Shown here: piece after piece, positions 51,926 through 63,749 of the stretch
Numbering within the stretch: position 1 is the stretch's first letter
Layout of the letters: every line of letters begins with the position of its first letter
Source: Karalla daura
Lineage: Eukaryota > Chordata > Actinopteri > Chaetodontiformes > Leiognathidae
Direction of reading: 5' to 3'
Length of the DNA stretch: 64,000 nt
Assembly (NCBI GenBank): GCA_029224185.1
Contig: CM055190.1
Coordinates: 1,759,560 to 1,823,559, forward strand
The notes under the pieces: generated by a model
Told to the model about the DNA's origin: nothing
The model's database searches: none
What the model saw: the letters and a program-made list of their open reading frames with translations, nothing else
Program-made: the position numbers and the translations under genes

Positions 51926-52551
51926 GAGAGGAGCTGTAGACAGTGTATTAGTAGTCCAGACAGATATAATGGCCTGCAGTCTCAAAGCAGACTTTAAACT
52001 CTGGGGGGGAAGTTAAACTGAGATACTCTACTACTACTGTGACTCCAGATACTCTCAGCTAAGCTCCTCTGTGTGTACAATCCAGGCAGAAGGGTGAGAG
52101 CGATAGATCTGAGTCAGCTATGAGGGTCTGTCTTCTCACACCTGAGCACCTGAAGCAATCCATACAGAGGGGTCAGGTCAGGGGTCAGGTCAGGGGTCAG
52201 GGGTCTCCTTATCAACGAGTGCAGGATCGCATTAACACAAAATAAAGGAGAATGACTTGTTCTGGTTTTATTCCCTTGTTGTTCAGTTGTTGCCAGTACA
52301 CCAGTGTTTTGAGGAGTTCCTGGAGCGGAGGGACCAGAGTCAACATCTCTGGGTGAGATCAGGTGGACTAGGTTTAACGCAGCTGTGATCTGTTAGAAAA
52401 CACAAATGCAGCTAAAACAAAAAAACTGTCAAGTGAAAATGAGTGTTGGGCGGGAACAATTAAGCCTGTGAATGGCCTTGTGTTTTCCACAGCACAGGAA
52501 ATGTGGTTGGAATTGTGGAATATCATAATAAATGCAGAGTCTGATGTGTAC

Positions 52552-52584
<33 letters not shown>

Positions 52585-52904
52585 GCTAAGTCAAAGAAGC
52601 ACAAAAAACTAAAAACACAATTCAAAGAAATTCCACTGAGTCACTCAACAGAAGGGATGCATTAAATCTCACACGTATTTTGCTTTGGTTAAACTGACAC
52701 TTCCTGGGAATTTGTTTTTCCAAAAAATCCTATCACATTTCAAGTCGGATTGGTTTTATTGCCTTTTAACATTCAATATTTGATTAAACGTATATAATAA
52801 AGCTCATTCGTAAAGTCACCAGCACACATGGTGACAGTCCATCAACATTCAAGATTCAGTGTCAATTCACAGCCTCCACTCAGCCTCATAGCACTGGAGG
52901 AGAA

Positions 52905-54213
52905 GAGTGGAGGAGAAGAGTGGAGGAGAAGAGTGGAGGAGAGGACTGGAGGAGAAGAGTGGAGGAGAAGAGTGGAGGAGAGGACTGGAGGAGAAGAGTG
53001 GAGGAGAGGACTGGAGGAGAAGAGTGGAGGAGAGGGCTGGAGGAGAAGAGTGGAGGAGAGGGCTGGAGGAGAAGAGAGGAGGAGAGGACTGGAGGAGAGG
53101 ACTGGAGGAGAAGAGTGGAGGAGAGGACTGGAGGAGAAGAGAGGAGGAGAGGACTGGAGGAGAAGAGTGGAGGAGAAGAGTGGAGGAGAGGACTGGAGGA
53201 GAAGAGAGGAGGAGAGGACTGGAGAGAGGACTGGAAGAGAAGAGTGGAGGAGAGGACTGGAGGAGAGGACTGGAGGAGAAGAGTGGAGGAGAGGACTGGA
53301 GAAGAGTGGAGGAGAAGAGTGGAGGAGAGGACTGGAGGAGAAGAGTGGAGGAGAAGAGTGGAGGAGAAGAGTGGAGGAGAGGACTGGAGGAGAAGAGTGG
53401 AGGAGAGGACTGGAGGAGAAGAGAGGAGGAGAGGACTGGAGGAGAGGACTGGAAGAGAAGAGTGGAGGAGAGGACTGGAGGAGAGGACTGGAAGAGAAGA
53501 GTGGAGGAGAAGAGTGGAGGAGAGGACTGGAGGAGAAGAGTGGAGGAGAGGACTGGAGGAGAAGACTGGAGGAGAGGACTGGAGGAGAAGAGTGGAGGAG
53601 AAGAATGGAGGAGAAGAGTGGAGGAGAGGAGTGGAGGAGAAGAGTGGAGGAGAGGAGTGGAGGAGAAGAGTGGAGGAGAGGAGTGGAGGAGAAGAGTGGA
53701 GGAGAGGAGTGGAGGAGAGGACTGGAGGAGAAGAATGGAGGAGAGGACTGGAGGAGAAGAGTGGAGGAGAGGAGTGGAGGAGAAGAGTGGAGGAGAAGAG
53801 TGGAGGAGAGGACTGGAGGAGAAGACTGGAGGAGAAGAGTGGAGGAGAGGAGTGGAGGAGAAGAGTGGAGGAGAAGAGTGGAGGAGAGGACTGGAGGAGA
53901 AGACTGGAGGAGAAGAGTGGAGGAGAGGACTGGAGGAGAAGAATGGAGGAGAGGACTGGAGGAGAAGAGTGGAGGAGAGGAGTGGAGGAGAAGAGTGGAG
54001 GAGAGGAGTGGAGGAGAAGAGTGGAGGAGAGGAGTGGAGGAGAAGAGTGGAGGAGAAGAGTGGAGGAGAGGACTGGAGAAGAGTGGAGGAGAGGACTGGA
54101 GGAGAAGAGTGGAGGAGAGGACTGGAGGAGAAGAGTGGAGGAGAGGAGTGGAGGAGAAGAGTGGAGGAGAAGAGTGGAGGAGAGGAGTGGAGGAGAGGAG
54201 TGGAGGAGAAGAC
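52905..54213. repeat. 1.3-kb 13-bp minisatellite (GGAGGAGAAGAGT)n
   Basis: About 100 copies of a 13-bp unit in two main forms, GGAGGAGAAGAGT and GGAGGAGAGGACT. The plus strand is nearly all purine; the transcript strand is C/U-rich. Stop codons are absent in several frames, producing 441-475 residue ORFs on both strands that are not genes. Confidence 0.98.
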
Positions 54214-54817
54214 TGTTCGCCCCTTTGAGAAACAAAGACTTCTGAGACTTTCTTAAAGTCGTGGTTCAATGTCCTGTATTCAAATGGAATCCTTTATTTG
54301 TTTCAACCCAAATGAAAGCATCGAGAAGTATTTTAACATAATGTTTTCAGTGTCCGTGAAAGCAGCCTCTGCCACACACATCACAACTTCTTTGTTGAAA
54401 ATCCTAAAACACAGAATTCAGAAAACAGACTGTGGTAAAAACCCAGAGAGGCAGAGCCGGGTCTGGGGCCGGGCAGCGTGACAGGTGGGCTGGGAGCAGA
54501 GCAGAGCCTGGCTGTCTGGTCACTCCCTCCCTCTGTCTGTCAGTGAAGCTGCTTTGTTCTGCTGCCTCACGCTTCGCCTCCAGCCAGGCAGCGTCTGGCA
54601 CAACATGACACATTCCTAATTTAGGATTAGCTATTATTACCTGCTGTAACTCCCAGCGCAGGGAGCTGATCCCTGCTTTGTCTAAATGAAGTCTCCTGTC
54701 TGCCGTCAGATCCTACCTCGTCTCTTCTAGCCAGGGAGGAGGAAAGGCGGGGGGGACAAAGTGGCCTTTTGTTCTGGGGGTGGTTTCTTGTAAGCCTCAT
54801 TTACCCCCCCCCCTCCA

Positions 54818-54849
<32 letters not shown>

Positions 54850-55379
54850 CATACTACACTGTCATAAGGTGTCCTCTGTGAGGACAGAAGCAGTCAGGAC
54901 CAGCATGGACATCTGAACGGAGACACATGTACAGCACAGACCTTGTGTGTGTGTGGTGGCTGGATGGTTGGATGGCTGGATGGATGGTTGGATGGCTGGC
55001 TGGATGGTTGGATGGCTGGATGGATGGCTGGATGGATGCTCAGAGGGGCCTACCATCCCTACCGTCCCAGCCTGCTGTGGCCTACATGTTAGCATCCTTG
55101 GGAAGGACCGAGGAGCCTGCGCTGTCCCTTATGCCGAGTCAGCAGCTAGTTAGTGCGAGGTGAATAGTTAGAGCCACTGTGTGAATGGATGTCAAAGAGC
55201 AACTCCAGTTCAACATCCCAACATCTGTCAGAGCAATATCAACTGCGAAGAGTGTGCTGTGCTCTATCTATGGGGTAGAGTATTAACTCTAAGTGTCGTT
55301 CTAATTGCTAAAACTAAGGAGGATCAGGAGCTTAAGTTCCCTGCATTCGTACCGTCTGCCCACACTCTAGATGTGGTTC

Positions 55380-55380
<1 letters not shown>

Positions 55381-55447
<67 letters not shown>
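55381..55447. repeat. (TCTA)n tetranucleotide
   Basis: About 17 perfect units. Confidence 0.98.
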
Positions 55448-55949
55448 GGGACACATCACCACTGATGATCTGTGTGATGATGAAGATAATATCCAGCCTC
55501 GGTGTGGTAAACTATATGCACAGGCCAAAATGTTGGCTCCTAGGCTCCACATGTGGACTGATGATGTTTAGGTAAATTCTCCACAGCTCACCTGTGGTGT
55601 AAATATAGCACAGCTAAAGTGAGAAAGCTACAAGCAGCATGTAGTGAAGCCTTCAGGATCCTCCTCAGGATAGATGACACAGGGTGCTCCTCGAGGCCGT
55701 GGAAACACTGGAGGAGATGTTTGCGTGCATGGTAATGTGTTGACCCGTGTCTTTTATATGGAACTCTGAGTCTGTAATAAAGTATTCATTCACTCATCCA
55801 GTCAGTCATTTCCAACTTGAATAGAGGCCAAGTTGAAGAGTTCAGACTTTTTCCACCACTGCCCTGATACAGACGAATGACTGGATGTCATTTTCCTGAG
55901 AGGACGTCTCAAAGTCCTGGAGGGATGACGAGTGCCCAGAGGATGACCC

Positions 55950-55980
<31 letters not shown>

Positions 55981-56228
55981 ACACACGCAAACCCCCACCC
56001 CCACTAGCTCTGACCCACCAGTGCCACTGCTAGCATGTTAGCACTTCTTGTGCTTCCCAGTGAAAACAGCCTCAGCGACCGTTGAGCTGATTGCTATGAT
56101 GTCAATCTTATCAGTTTTCCTCTTGGAAAGAGAGTGATTAAGTGCATTTCCAAAATATCAGACTATTCCTAAGAGTGTTCCAGCACTGTACGAAAACACT
56201 AAAGTTATGAGAATAACAAAAAAAAGGC

Positions 56229-56273
<45 letters not shown>

Positions 56274-56329
56274 AGGCCAGATGCTTGTTGTTTAGCCCAC
56301 GTCTTGAGTTTCATGCTCAATTGGTTGGT

Positions 56330-56450
56330 TTATCCATTTATCCATCCATCCAGCCATCCATCCCACTTATCCTGTTTGAGGCTGTCAGGGTCTGGAGCGC
56401 GTCCCAGCTCGCTCTGGGTGAGAGCTGGGACTGTTCGCAGCTCAGATATT
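56330..56450. mobile_element. dispersed repeat fragment (CATCCATCC..CTTATCCTG type)
   Basis: CCATCCATCCAGCCATCCAT followed by CACTTATCCTGTTTGAGG and GGAGCGCGTCCCAGCTCG matches the left part of the common repeat whose right part is seen at 42758-43036. Confidence 0.5.
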
Positions 56451-57022
56451 TGAAAGTTACCACATGGAAGATCCTCAAATCATGCAAAAACACTGACTTT
56501 TTTTTGTTTTATTATAAAAGCAGTTTACGACCCTGCGGCGGGTCAGTGTGTGCCTACCACTCGCCTCCATGCGTAGCAGTCCTGCTTTATCGTGTCCTTC
56601 GCCTTCCGGACTTTCCCCGCCTCCATGTTTGTTTCACTCCCTTTATTTAGGTCCTCTTGTTCCTCTCCTATGGTCCTGTGCACTCTCCATATGCAGCTGC
56701 AGGCTCTTCCATGTCTGTTACCCCCGACTCGCTCCAAACAGGCTTCAGATCCACTTACTGCCCCCCCCCCCCCTCCAGCTGATCAGGGTGGGGTCCAGGG
56801 CGGCCTCCAGCTCGGCCTGCCCCTCACCAGCCATTAGGCCAGACAGACCGAGTCCAGTCACACACAGGCTGAGTGGAGCGTCCAGGAGCTCCTGGTGCCC
56901 AGATGGAGATGATGGTTAAATCACAGGTCTGAGCAGCTGCTAATTGATTGCTATAAAGAAGTTACTGTTACCAGGTGTTATACTGGGCAGGTTTACTATT
57001 AGAGGACTTCTATAAACTCTAG

Positions 57023-57328
<306 letters not shown>

Positions 57329-57364
57329 AACTGTAAGAGCTGCTTCATTTCTGCTGGTTATGGA

Positions 57365-57473
57365 AATAATATTTAGAGTTTTTTGAATATTTTTTCATTA
57401 AATGGGATGGGAATTTCTTCAAAGCCCAATTCTGGATTTTTCTTTCTGGTCTTTGTGAGTCGAGGTTCCACTG
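57365..57473. mobile_element. Tigger/pogo-like MITE, copy 4 (right end only)
   Basis: TTCATTAAATGGGATGG, TTCTTCAAAGCCCAATTCTG and the end GAGTCGAGGTTCCACTG followed by TA. It is truncated next to the GATA/GACA array. Confidence 0.6.
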
Positions 57474-57574
57474 TAAATTGGTACAGTTGATCATGTCTGT
57501 TTTCATGTGCTTGTCCTGCATCTGTGCTGGTTTTGTCAGAGAGAGTTGTGATTACAGAGTAGTGACGTCCATGG

Positions 57575-57703
57575 TCCTCCTCCTCCTCCTCCTCCTCCTC
57601 CTCCTCCTCCTCATCCTCATCCTCATCCTCATCCTCATCCTCATCCTCATCCTCATCCTCATCCTCATCCTCATCCTCATCCTCCTCCTCCTCCTCCTCC
57701 TCA
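57575..57703. repeat. (CTC)n/(ATCCTC)n, 19 nt past the exon 3 donor
   Basis: In the adamts17 sense: (GAG)n-(GAGGAT)n-(GAG)n, about 130 nt of purine-rich RNA directly in the 5' part of intron 3. Confidence 0.97.
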
Positions 57704-57722
57704 GGAGATGACGTCTACGTAC

Positions 57723-57880
57723 CTGGTGACCAGCACGGCCGTGTCCACCGGTGGGATGTCGTCCCGTCCACCGGGGATGTGGTTGGTGCCGAGGTACCGT
57801 GGTCCTCCAAACTCCTGGTACTGCCACTGGCAGAAGCTCTCCAGAGAGCGTTCTCCATGGTGGCCCACCTTCAGCTTCTC
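57723..57880 (-). CDS. adamts17: adamts17 exon 3 of window: metalloprotease
   Basis: 158 bp, phase 0 in and phase 2 out. Encodes EKLKVGHHGERSLESFCQWQ through IPPVDTAVLVT and two bases of an Arg codon. The GHHGERSLESFC and PGG(R/K)DD segments are characteristic of ADAMTS17. Acceptor CCTCAG|GAG, donor CCAG|GTACGT (strong). The intron directly after the donor becomes a long GAGGAG/GAGGAT array only 19 nt downstream, which is unusual. Confidence 0.95.
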
Positions 57881-58286
57881 CTGAGGAGCACATGTGAAAC
57901 AGGTGAGCTCCATCCCGTCCTCATACCTGGTCTCATCGTCTCCTCAGGGTTAGGGCTGAGCTGAGAGCAAAGCCCCATTATGACGCACTGATACATCCAG
58001 TACTGTAAGCATGCAGGTAACCTGACAGCACCAGAGCTTCAGCTTCTCCATCCTTTAGTGTGACTACGTCATGGCAGTTTGTAGACTTAAGCCGTTTGTT
58101 AAACATAGTTTTGAGGATGTTTTTCTAAACTTTTTTTAGGAACTTTGATGAAGAACACTCATCATCAGTGTAGCATGCACTGACTTTGATTTTGGTGTTT
58201 GTATCCACAGATTTTTTACTTTATTTGAGCGGTCTATCTTCAGAGTCACAAGGACATGAAAAGACAGATTGTCAAGCCTCTCATCT

Positions 58287-58334
<48 letters not shown>

Positions 58335-58401
58335 GTGAGGCAGCATCTGGCATCATTGAGGTTGTAGGTTATAGATGGTCAAAGGTTGGACTCAGGCTTA
58401 C
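57881..58401 (-). other. intron 2
   Basis: Only a (CA)n at 58289-58332 stands out. Confidence 0.85.
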
Positions 58402-58485
58402 TGGGCGGTTGTGAAGCAGCACCAGCTTGGTGACACGGATGTTGATCCTGACTCCCAAACTCTTGTGGTGGAACATGTTGTAGAC
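58402..58485 (-). CDS. adamts17: adamts17 exon 2 of window: metalloprotease (84 bp)
   Basis: A short phase 0-0 exon of exactly 28 codons, VYNMFHHKSLG...LVLLHNRP, within the reprolysin fold. Acceptor TCCAG|GTC and donor CCA|GTAAGC are both good. It is too small to show as a long ORF; I found it because the flanking exons end MNM and begin EKLKVGHH, and ADAMTS17 needs this segment between them. Confidence 0.93.
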
Positions 58486-58637
58486 CTGGAAGACATAGAG
58501 CAACCCTGTCACTACTGTATAGAGCTGAACCTCAGGGGAGAAAAGGTGGAAAAGACAGAGAAGACCGGAAGGAATTTATGATCATGTTGGACATGTTTCG
58601 GGTGTGACACTTTCACTGAAAACTATTTCTGGATGGT

Positions 58638-58889
58638 CTGGATCCTTCATATAGACCCGTCCCTGATGACCTGAGGGGTCTGGATGCTTCATGTAGGCCT
58701 GTCCCTGATGACCTGAGGGGTCTGGATGCTTCATATAGACCTGTCCCTGATGACCTGAGGGGTCTGGATGCTTCATATAGACCTGTCCCTGACCACCTGA
58801 GGGGTCTGGATGCTTCATATAGACCTGTCCCTGACCACCTGAGGGGTCTGGATGCTTCATGTAGGCCTGTCCCTGACCACCTGTCCACT
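58638..58889. repeat. 42-bp minisatellite, 6 copies
   Basis: Unit begins CTGGATGCTTCATATAGACC and ends GACCTGAGGGGT, with small variants (CATGTAGG, TGATGACC or TGACCACC). 6 x 42 bp, open in frame, hence the 92-97 residue ORFs. Confidence 0.95.
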
Positions 58890-59032
58890 AGACTTCCTCT
58901 GATCAAGTTAAAAACTCTTGAACACTTGATAACCTCCTACATGGGAAGGAGATTGCAGAAGGAGACCAGAAGTGCCCAGGAGTGGATGAGGGGTGAAAAG
59001 GTGCAAAGTCCAAGTGAATGGAAGCTCTAGAC

Positions 59033-59236
59033 CAGGGGTAGGCAACCTGTTCCACAAAGAGCCGCTGTGGCTGCAGGTTTTTGTTCCAACCCACCCATAG
59101 CACACAGGTCGACCAGTCAACTGTCTGAAGACTCAGGTCAGTTGATTGAAGAAGCCAAATCAGGTGTGCTGCTGCCTGGTTGGAACAAAAACCTGCAGCC
59201 ACAGCGGCTCTTTGTGGAACAGGTTGCCTACCCCTG
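59033..59236. mobile_element. hAT-type MITE, 204 bp, with perfect 8-bp target duplication
   Basis: Starts CAGGGGTAGGCAACCTG and ends with its exact inverse; the inverted repeats match perfectly for about 59 bp each. CTCTAGAC is duplicated at 59025-59032 and 59237-59244. Length, CAGGGG ends and TCTAGA-type target fit a Charlie-like hAT family. No coding capacity. It lies in intron 1 of the window, 170 nt from exon 1's donor. Confidence 0.92.
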
Positions 59237-59411
59237 CTCTAGACCAAAGGTTCTCAAAGTGCGGCCCCTGCGCCATGTTGGGTTCCTAAAGTGGCTCTCA
59301 GCTACTAAAGCATTTATGACTGTGTCTCTGTCTGTGGCTGTGTCAGACTGCTGGCAGTAAACCCTGAGCCTGGGACCTGTCGGGTGTGAGGACGTGGCTG
59401 GAGCTCCTCAC

Positions 59412-59584
59412 CATGTTCATGACGGTGAGCAGGAACCTCTGTGCCGCCTCGGCTCCGTGGTACTGCACCATGTCCGAGTCGGCCACCACCACCGTCTCCA
59501 CCGTGTAGGCCTCGTGCAGCCGGATGGCGTTCCTCTTTCCTCGAGCGTCCTCGGACGCTTTGGAGATCTTCTCCTTCTTCTTCC
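59412..59584 (-). CDS. adamts17: adamts17 exon 1 of window: prodomain end, furin site, start of metalloprotease
   Basis: 173 bp, starting with two bases that complete a codon, then 57 codons. It encodes a Lys/Glu-rich prodomain tail, the furin-type site RGKR followed by NAIRLHEAY, and the first strand of the catalytic domain (VETVVVADSDMVQYHG, ending LTVMNM). The donor is ATG|GTGAGG. The acceptor chosen is the AG at 59585-59586, after a pyrimidine-rich stretch. The frame stays open further upstream, so the 5' boundary is less sure than the 3' one. Cleavage after RGKR would release the mature enzyme in the secretory pathway. Confidence 0.85.
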
Positions 59585-61574
59585 CTATCGCAGACAGACG
59601 GGGACGAGCACTTTCGTGAAACGTGCTCGGTGTGCTTTGAATGATCAGTGGGGAACACAAACACAGACTGTTGCCATTAACAGAGTCAAACATGGATGTT
59701 AATTCAGGAAACATGTCAGTGAGCGGGCTGGGCTCCGGTCATGATACACTCTATCTGAGCCGTTAAGGCAGCGAGAGATCAGTTACTTGACACAGCTGCG
59801 AGAAAAATGAAAGCAATATGTGTGTGAAATATACGATATGCTGTAAAAATAACCGACGTATGGTGATTCAGTCTGCTGAGAGAGGACTGCATATCAGCTA
59901 TCAACATCTGTGACTCGACGACTTCAAAGCAGCTTCGCAGCGTTGCCCGGATGAGGCTGACGTAGGGCAGCGTGTGCCGTGTAACAGAGGCATGGCTGCA
60001 GAAGGTCCTGCAGGCCCTTCCAGTCGCTGAGCCTCAGCATTCCTCACACACACAGAAACATGGAAGTGGGCTATTGTTGTTCCGCCTGCGCTCGGCTTGC
60101 AGCAGAGCTAGGCCAGAGCCAATTCAACATCTGTGGAGACTCACACAGCCAGATGTGTCTTCGGTGTCAGTACTGTGTCAGCACTGGGGAATGGTCTGGC
60201 TCAAACCATTATGACTGTGCTATAGGGGAGAGAAAAATAACGCTGCAGTTTCTGTGCATTTTTATACAAAACCCATCACAACCATCCAGAGGACCACGCA
60301 GAGGGTTTTTTTAATTCTCATATTGAAACCATTTGTAATGTTGCAGCATCCACAGATTTTCTATTATTTCATAGTCTGGAGTTTTTGTTCTTATACTTGG
60401 TTAAATTTAGACCTAATCTTTAATAATTAGGTAAGTTAACTCCATACAGACTCTGGCTTCTGCTTATCAGCAATTGATGCTATACATTATGTTAATACAT
60501 CTATATGTATATTATGTTATGTTATTTGGTTTGACAGCACGTGACGTTCATATTCTGACTTCCTTTATGGTTGTGCCAGTGTAATCACAGTGTGTACAGG
60601 AACCATAGTTGGATGTTTTGTCATTACAGGTGGGTTACAATTCAAACTCTGAGCCAGGACAGTTAAAACACATGTATAGCTATGTATGATTGAATTTCTG
60701 AAGCTTGTGTTGTTATTACATTAGCACAAAAGCATGAAATAAAGCGTAGACATGGAGCTATGTCTGAGAGCAAAGCTCCACAGGCAGATCACAGACGGAT
60801 CATTCCTCCAAGGCTTGGAACGACCCCTCAGCATGTGTCTGTCTGTTTCCATCTCTCCTGGCCTGGCTAACATCGAGCTTCATGCCAGACACACCAGCTT
60901 ACTGAGCAGCCATGCCCCCCCCCCCCCACCGTCTCCACTCACACACTTCAGATGATCTGAAATCACTTGGCCAACATAACAGCTATTAGCTAAGACTCCC
61001 AGAGAGGTCGAGCCATTAGTTAATGCTCCATCTAGGATGGAGAGCCTGCAAGGCCTCAGTTTAACTGTTCTGAGAACAGCAGACTCCTGCTAACCCCAGA
61101 ATGTTTTCTAAATCAACAAATATCACAGATTTAGGAACCAAAACAGCGATTACAATCAGGCCATTGTACTGCACAGAGCATTTCCAGCAAGAACAGATCA
61201 TGAGGCGATGTTGACAGACAACAGTGCTATTAGAACCCTCTGTGTGGGATGGGCAGGAGGTGTACCCACCAACTGCAGATCAGAGTTTATTCCAAATGTG
61301 TGCACTAGAAATTGCTTCAAATACATTAAAAGTTACTGTATTAAAAAAGTATGCATCTCACAAGAAGATCAGTGTCTGTTAGTTAAGATGAGGTAAATCG
61401 ATGTAGATGAATTGAAGTAGTTAAAATGCAATATTGCGTATGGAATTAGCAAGTGCAGGCAGGAAAGCTACAGCACTGTGTTTTACATGATTGAGTCTGA
61501 CCTGGAGTTGAGCATTACGCTGGCTGTAATCTGTGTTTGTGAGGCAGGAGTGAAAGTCTCCTTCAAACTGTGAC

Positions 61575-61667
<93 letters not shown>

Positions 61668-61668
61668 C

Positions 61669-61697
<29 letters not shown>
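61575..61697. repeat. (GGAGCA)n hexanucleotide
   Basis: About 20 units with one GGACCA variant. Confidence 0.97.
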
Positions 61698-61699
<2 letters not shown>

Positions 61700-63686
61700 A
61701 GTGAGAGGAGCCTATCAGGGTGAGCGAAAATATGCCTCCAAACTAAGCAACTGTCAGATGTCTGACAGTATCCACATCTCCCTGTCTGGCTGCGGGGCCT
61801 GCCTGTGCCAAATAGACACATTCAATAATAAAAGTCAGGCGCACACCTCCACCCAACCTGAACTCCACATACTTTCTTTCCACTTTGTAGCGAGGGACAG
61901 ACTCCTTGCACTGCTCTGCACAAATGGAATCTGACGTAGACTGTCAGAGTCGCTGTTTTCCCGCCTCCAGGTGCTGATGACATGATACACAATGGGAGCT
62001 TTTTGTCTTCCATTAGGGCTCAAAAACGCTGCGCACCTCGATGTGGTAAAACAATAAGTGGTATGCACTGGATGGCCGACGATGAGGTAACAACAACACT
62101 TTTCTGGTCGGGATTTTTCCCTTTTCTGGTGTCGTGAGGAGACTGGAGATGGGTCAAAGGTTAATGAAGTGTTCTTCTTATGTGCATTTCTTAAGTATAG
62201 AAGTAGCTGCAGCTGATTTATGAGATAAAGGAAGAATACCAGAGGGAAAGGAGAAGTGATCAAAGGCACTTATTGGGGAGGTGAGATAATGGATGGAAAC
62301 CAAACTGGTGAGAGGAGGGTCGAGTTGGTCACTGGATGTCTTCCCGATGACCACAGACATTTCAGAAGTAAGAAAAGTGGAAAGGAGAAAGGAGAAAGAG
62401 GAAAAGGAGAAAGAGTCCCTGTCAACAGTGATACCATCTTCCCGGTGGATGTGTTGTAGTTGATGTGTTCAGGTGTGTTCCAAGAAGAAGAGCGAATGAA
62501 GAAGTGTTCTCCATGTTTTAGAGGAGCCAAGACATTAAGAAGAACATGGGGGCTGCTATTGTGATACCACCTGTCAGAGTAATCATATTAATGTCTTTCA
62601 TATTAAGGGATGAAATACCATGAGGACTTGGTTTTGGACAGGGCATGGTTCTCTTTAAAAGCTCAGAGAAAAGGTCAGAAGTGGAGAGATCAGCTGCCAA
62701 ACAGTGACAGGCAGAACCAGAATACCAGGTGAGGTCCAGAACATGTGCTTCGGAGCTCATTACTTCATTTACGTGACTATTGTAACTATTGCAGCTATTA
62801 CAGCTCGATAGGTCTCATCAGAGGTTTTCACATTCCACCATGTATTTACCTAGGCTCCACTGTCACTCTTTGAGTGTTTAGCTGAAGGCTCCAAGCAGCC
62901 ACCTCTGCAGAGGCTGCAGCTGAGACTGACCCTGTGTGGCCCGTCTGTTCACCTTGCTTCCTGCAGCTGATCATGGCTGGGGCAGCTCTGACGGGCCTGC
63001 AGCGATGGAAGAAGGGCGAGGGCTCTGTGTGACACTACATTAAGGATTTACCCAAGAACCAACTGCAAACCAAGGGCCCCAAAGCATTGGAAGCCAACCA
63101 GCCAGAATAATCCATGCATTGTTGTATAGGTACTATACAAAAGCCATCTAACTTACACTTGAGTCTCAATTAAGTCAACTGTCAGGAAGTGGAGACACCA
63201 CACCCCAACGTATCGAGGCCTTAAAGAAGCCAAACCAGCAGGCTGCTGAGGATCCTTGAAGGAAACAGGTGATAACAAACACGTTGAATGAAGCACCAGC
63301 TGGTCCTTAAAGTCAGAACCCAGAAAGAGTGAAGAACCATGTAGGGGAGCACCAGCTTATCAGGGGGACAGCTGAGGGCCAGCGAGCTCAGGCTTTGCTC
63401 CGTCTCCCACCCAGACAGAAACATGAGATTGGCCGGCCGGGGCCGAGAGCTGCTCCATGGTCTGCAGGGGGAAGGTTGTAATAAGATGGGGGGGTGTGAT
63501 TGAGCCACACAGAGACCAATAACACGGTGCTTTGAACGGTGAAACCCAACCAGCACCACGGGGGAAAACGACTCAGGAGCCTCTGCCCACACAGTGACCC
63601 GGGCAGAGCTGCTACAGGCCTGGACCTTCCTCCAGCCCAGCTGCCCGGCCTGGTTCTTCTGGCTGGGCAACTGGTTTCACAGAAGA

Positions 63687-63731
<45 letters not shown>

Positions 63732-63749
63732 TACTTACTAACTAACTAC
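63687..63749. repeat. (CTAA)n tetranucleotide
   Basis: About 15 units with a CTTA interruption. Confidence 0.97.

Noticed and set aside
52828..54269. ORFs of 441-475 residues on both strands
   Set aside because: They are translations of the 13-bp minisatellite; several frames on both strands are open at once and the protein is pure repeat.
57552..57893. Arg/Met-rich extension of the exon 3 frame
   Set aside because: It is read-through of the GAGGAT array past the strong CCAG|GTACGT donor, not protein.
59972..60314. Cysteine-containing plus-strand ORFs upstream of exon 1
   Set aside because: Wrong strand for adamts17, no known domain, and the cysteine pattern fits no module I recognise.
63221..63670. 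149-residue minus-strand ORF as an adamts17 prodomain exon
   Set aside because: No prodomain-like sequence and no clear splice sites; probably chance.
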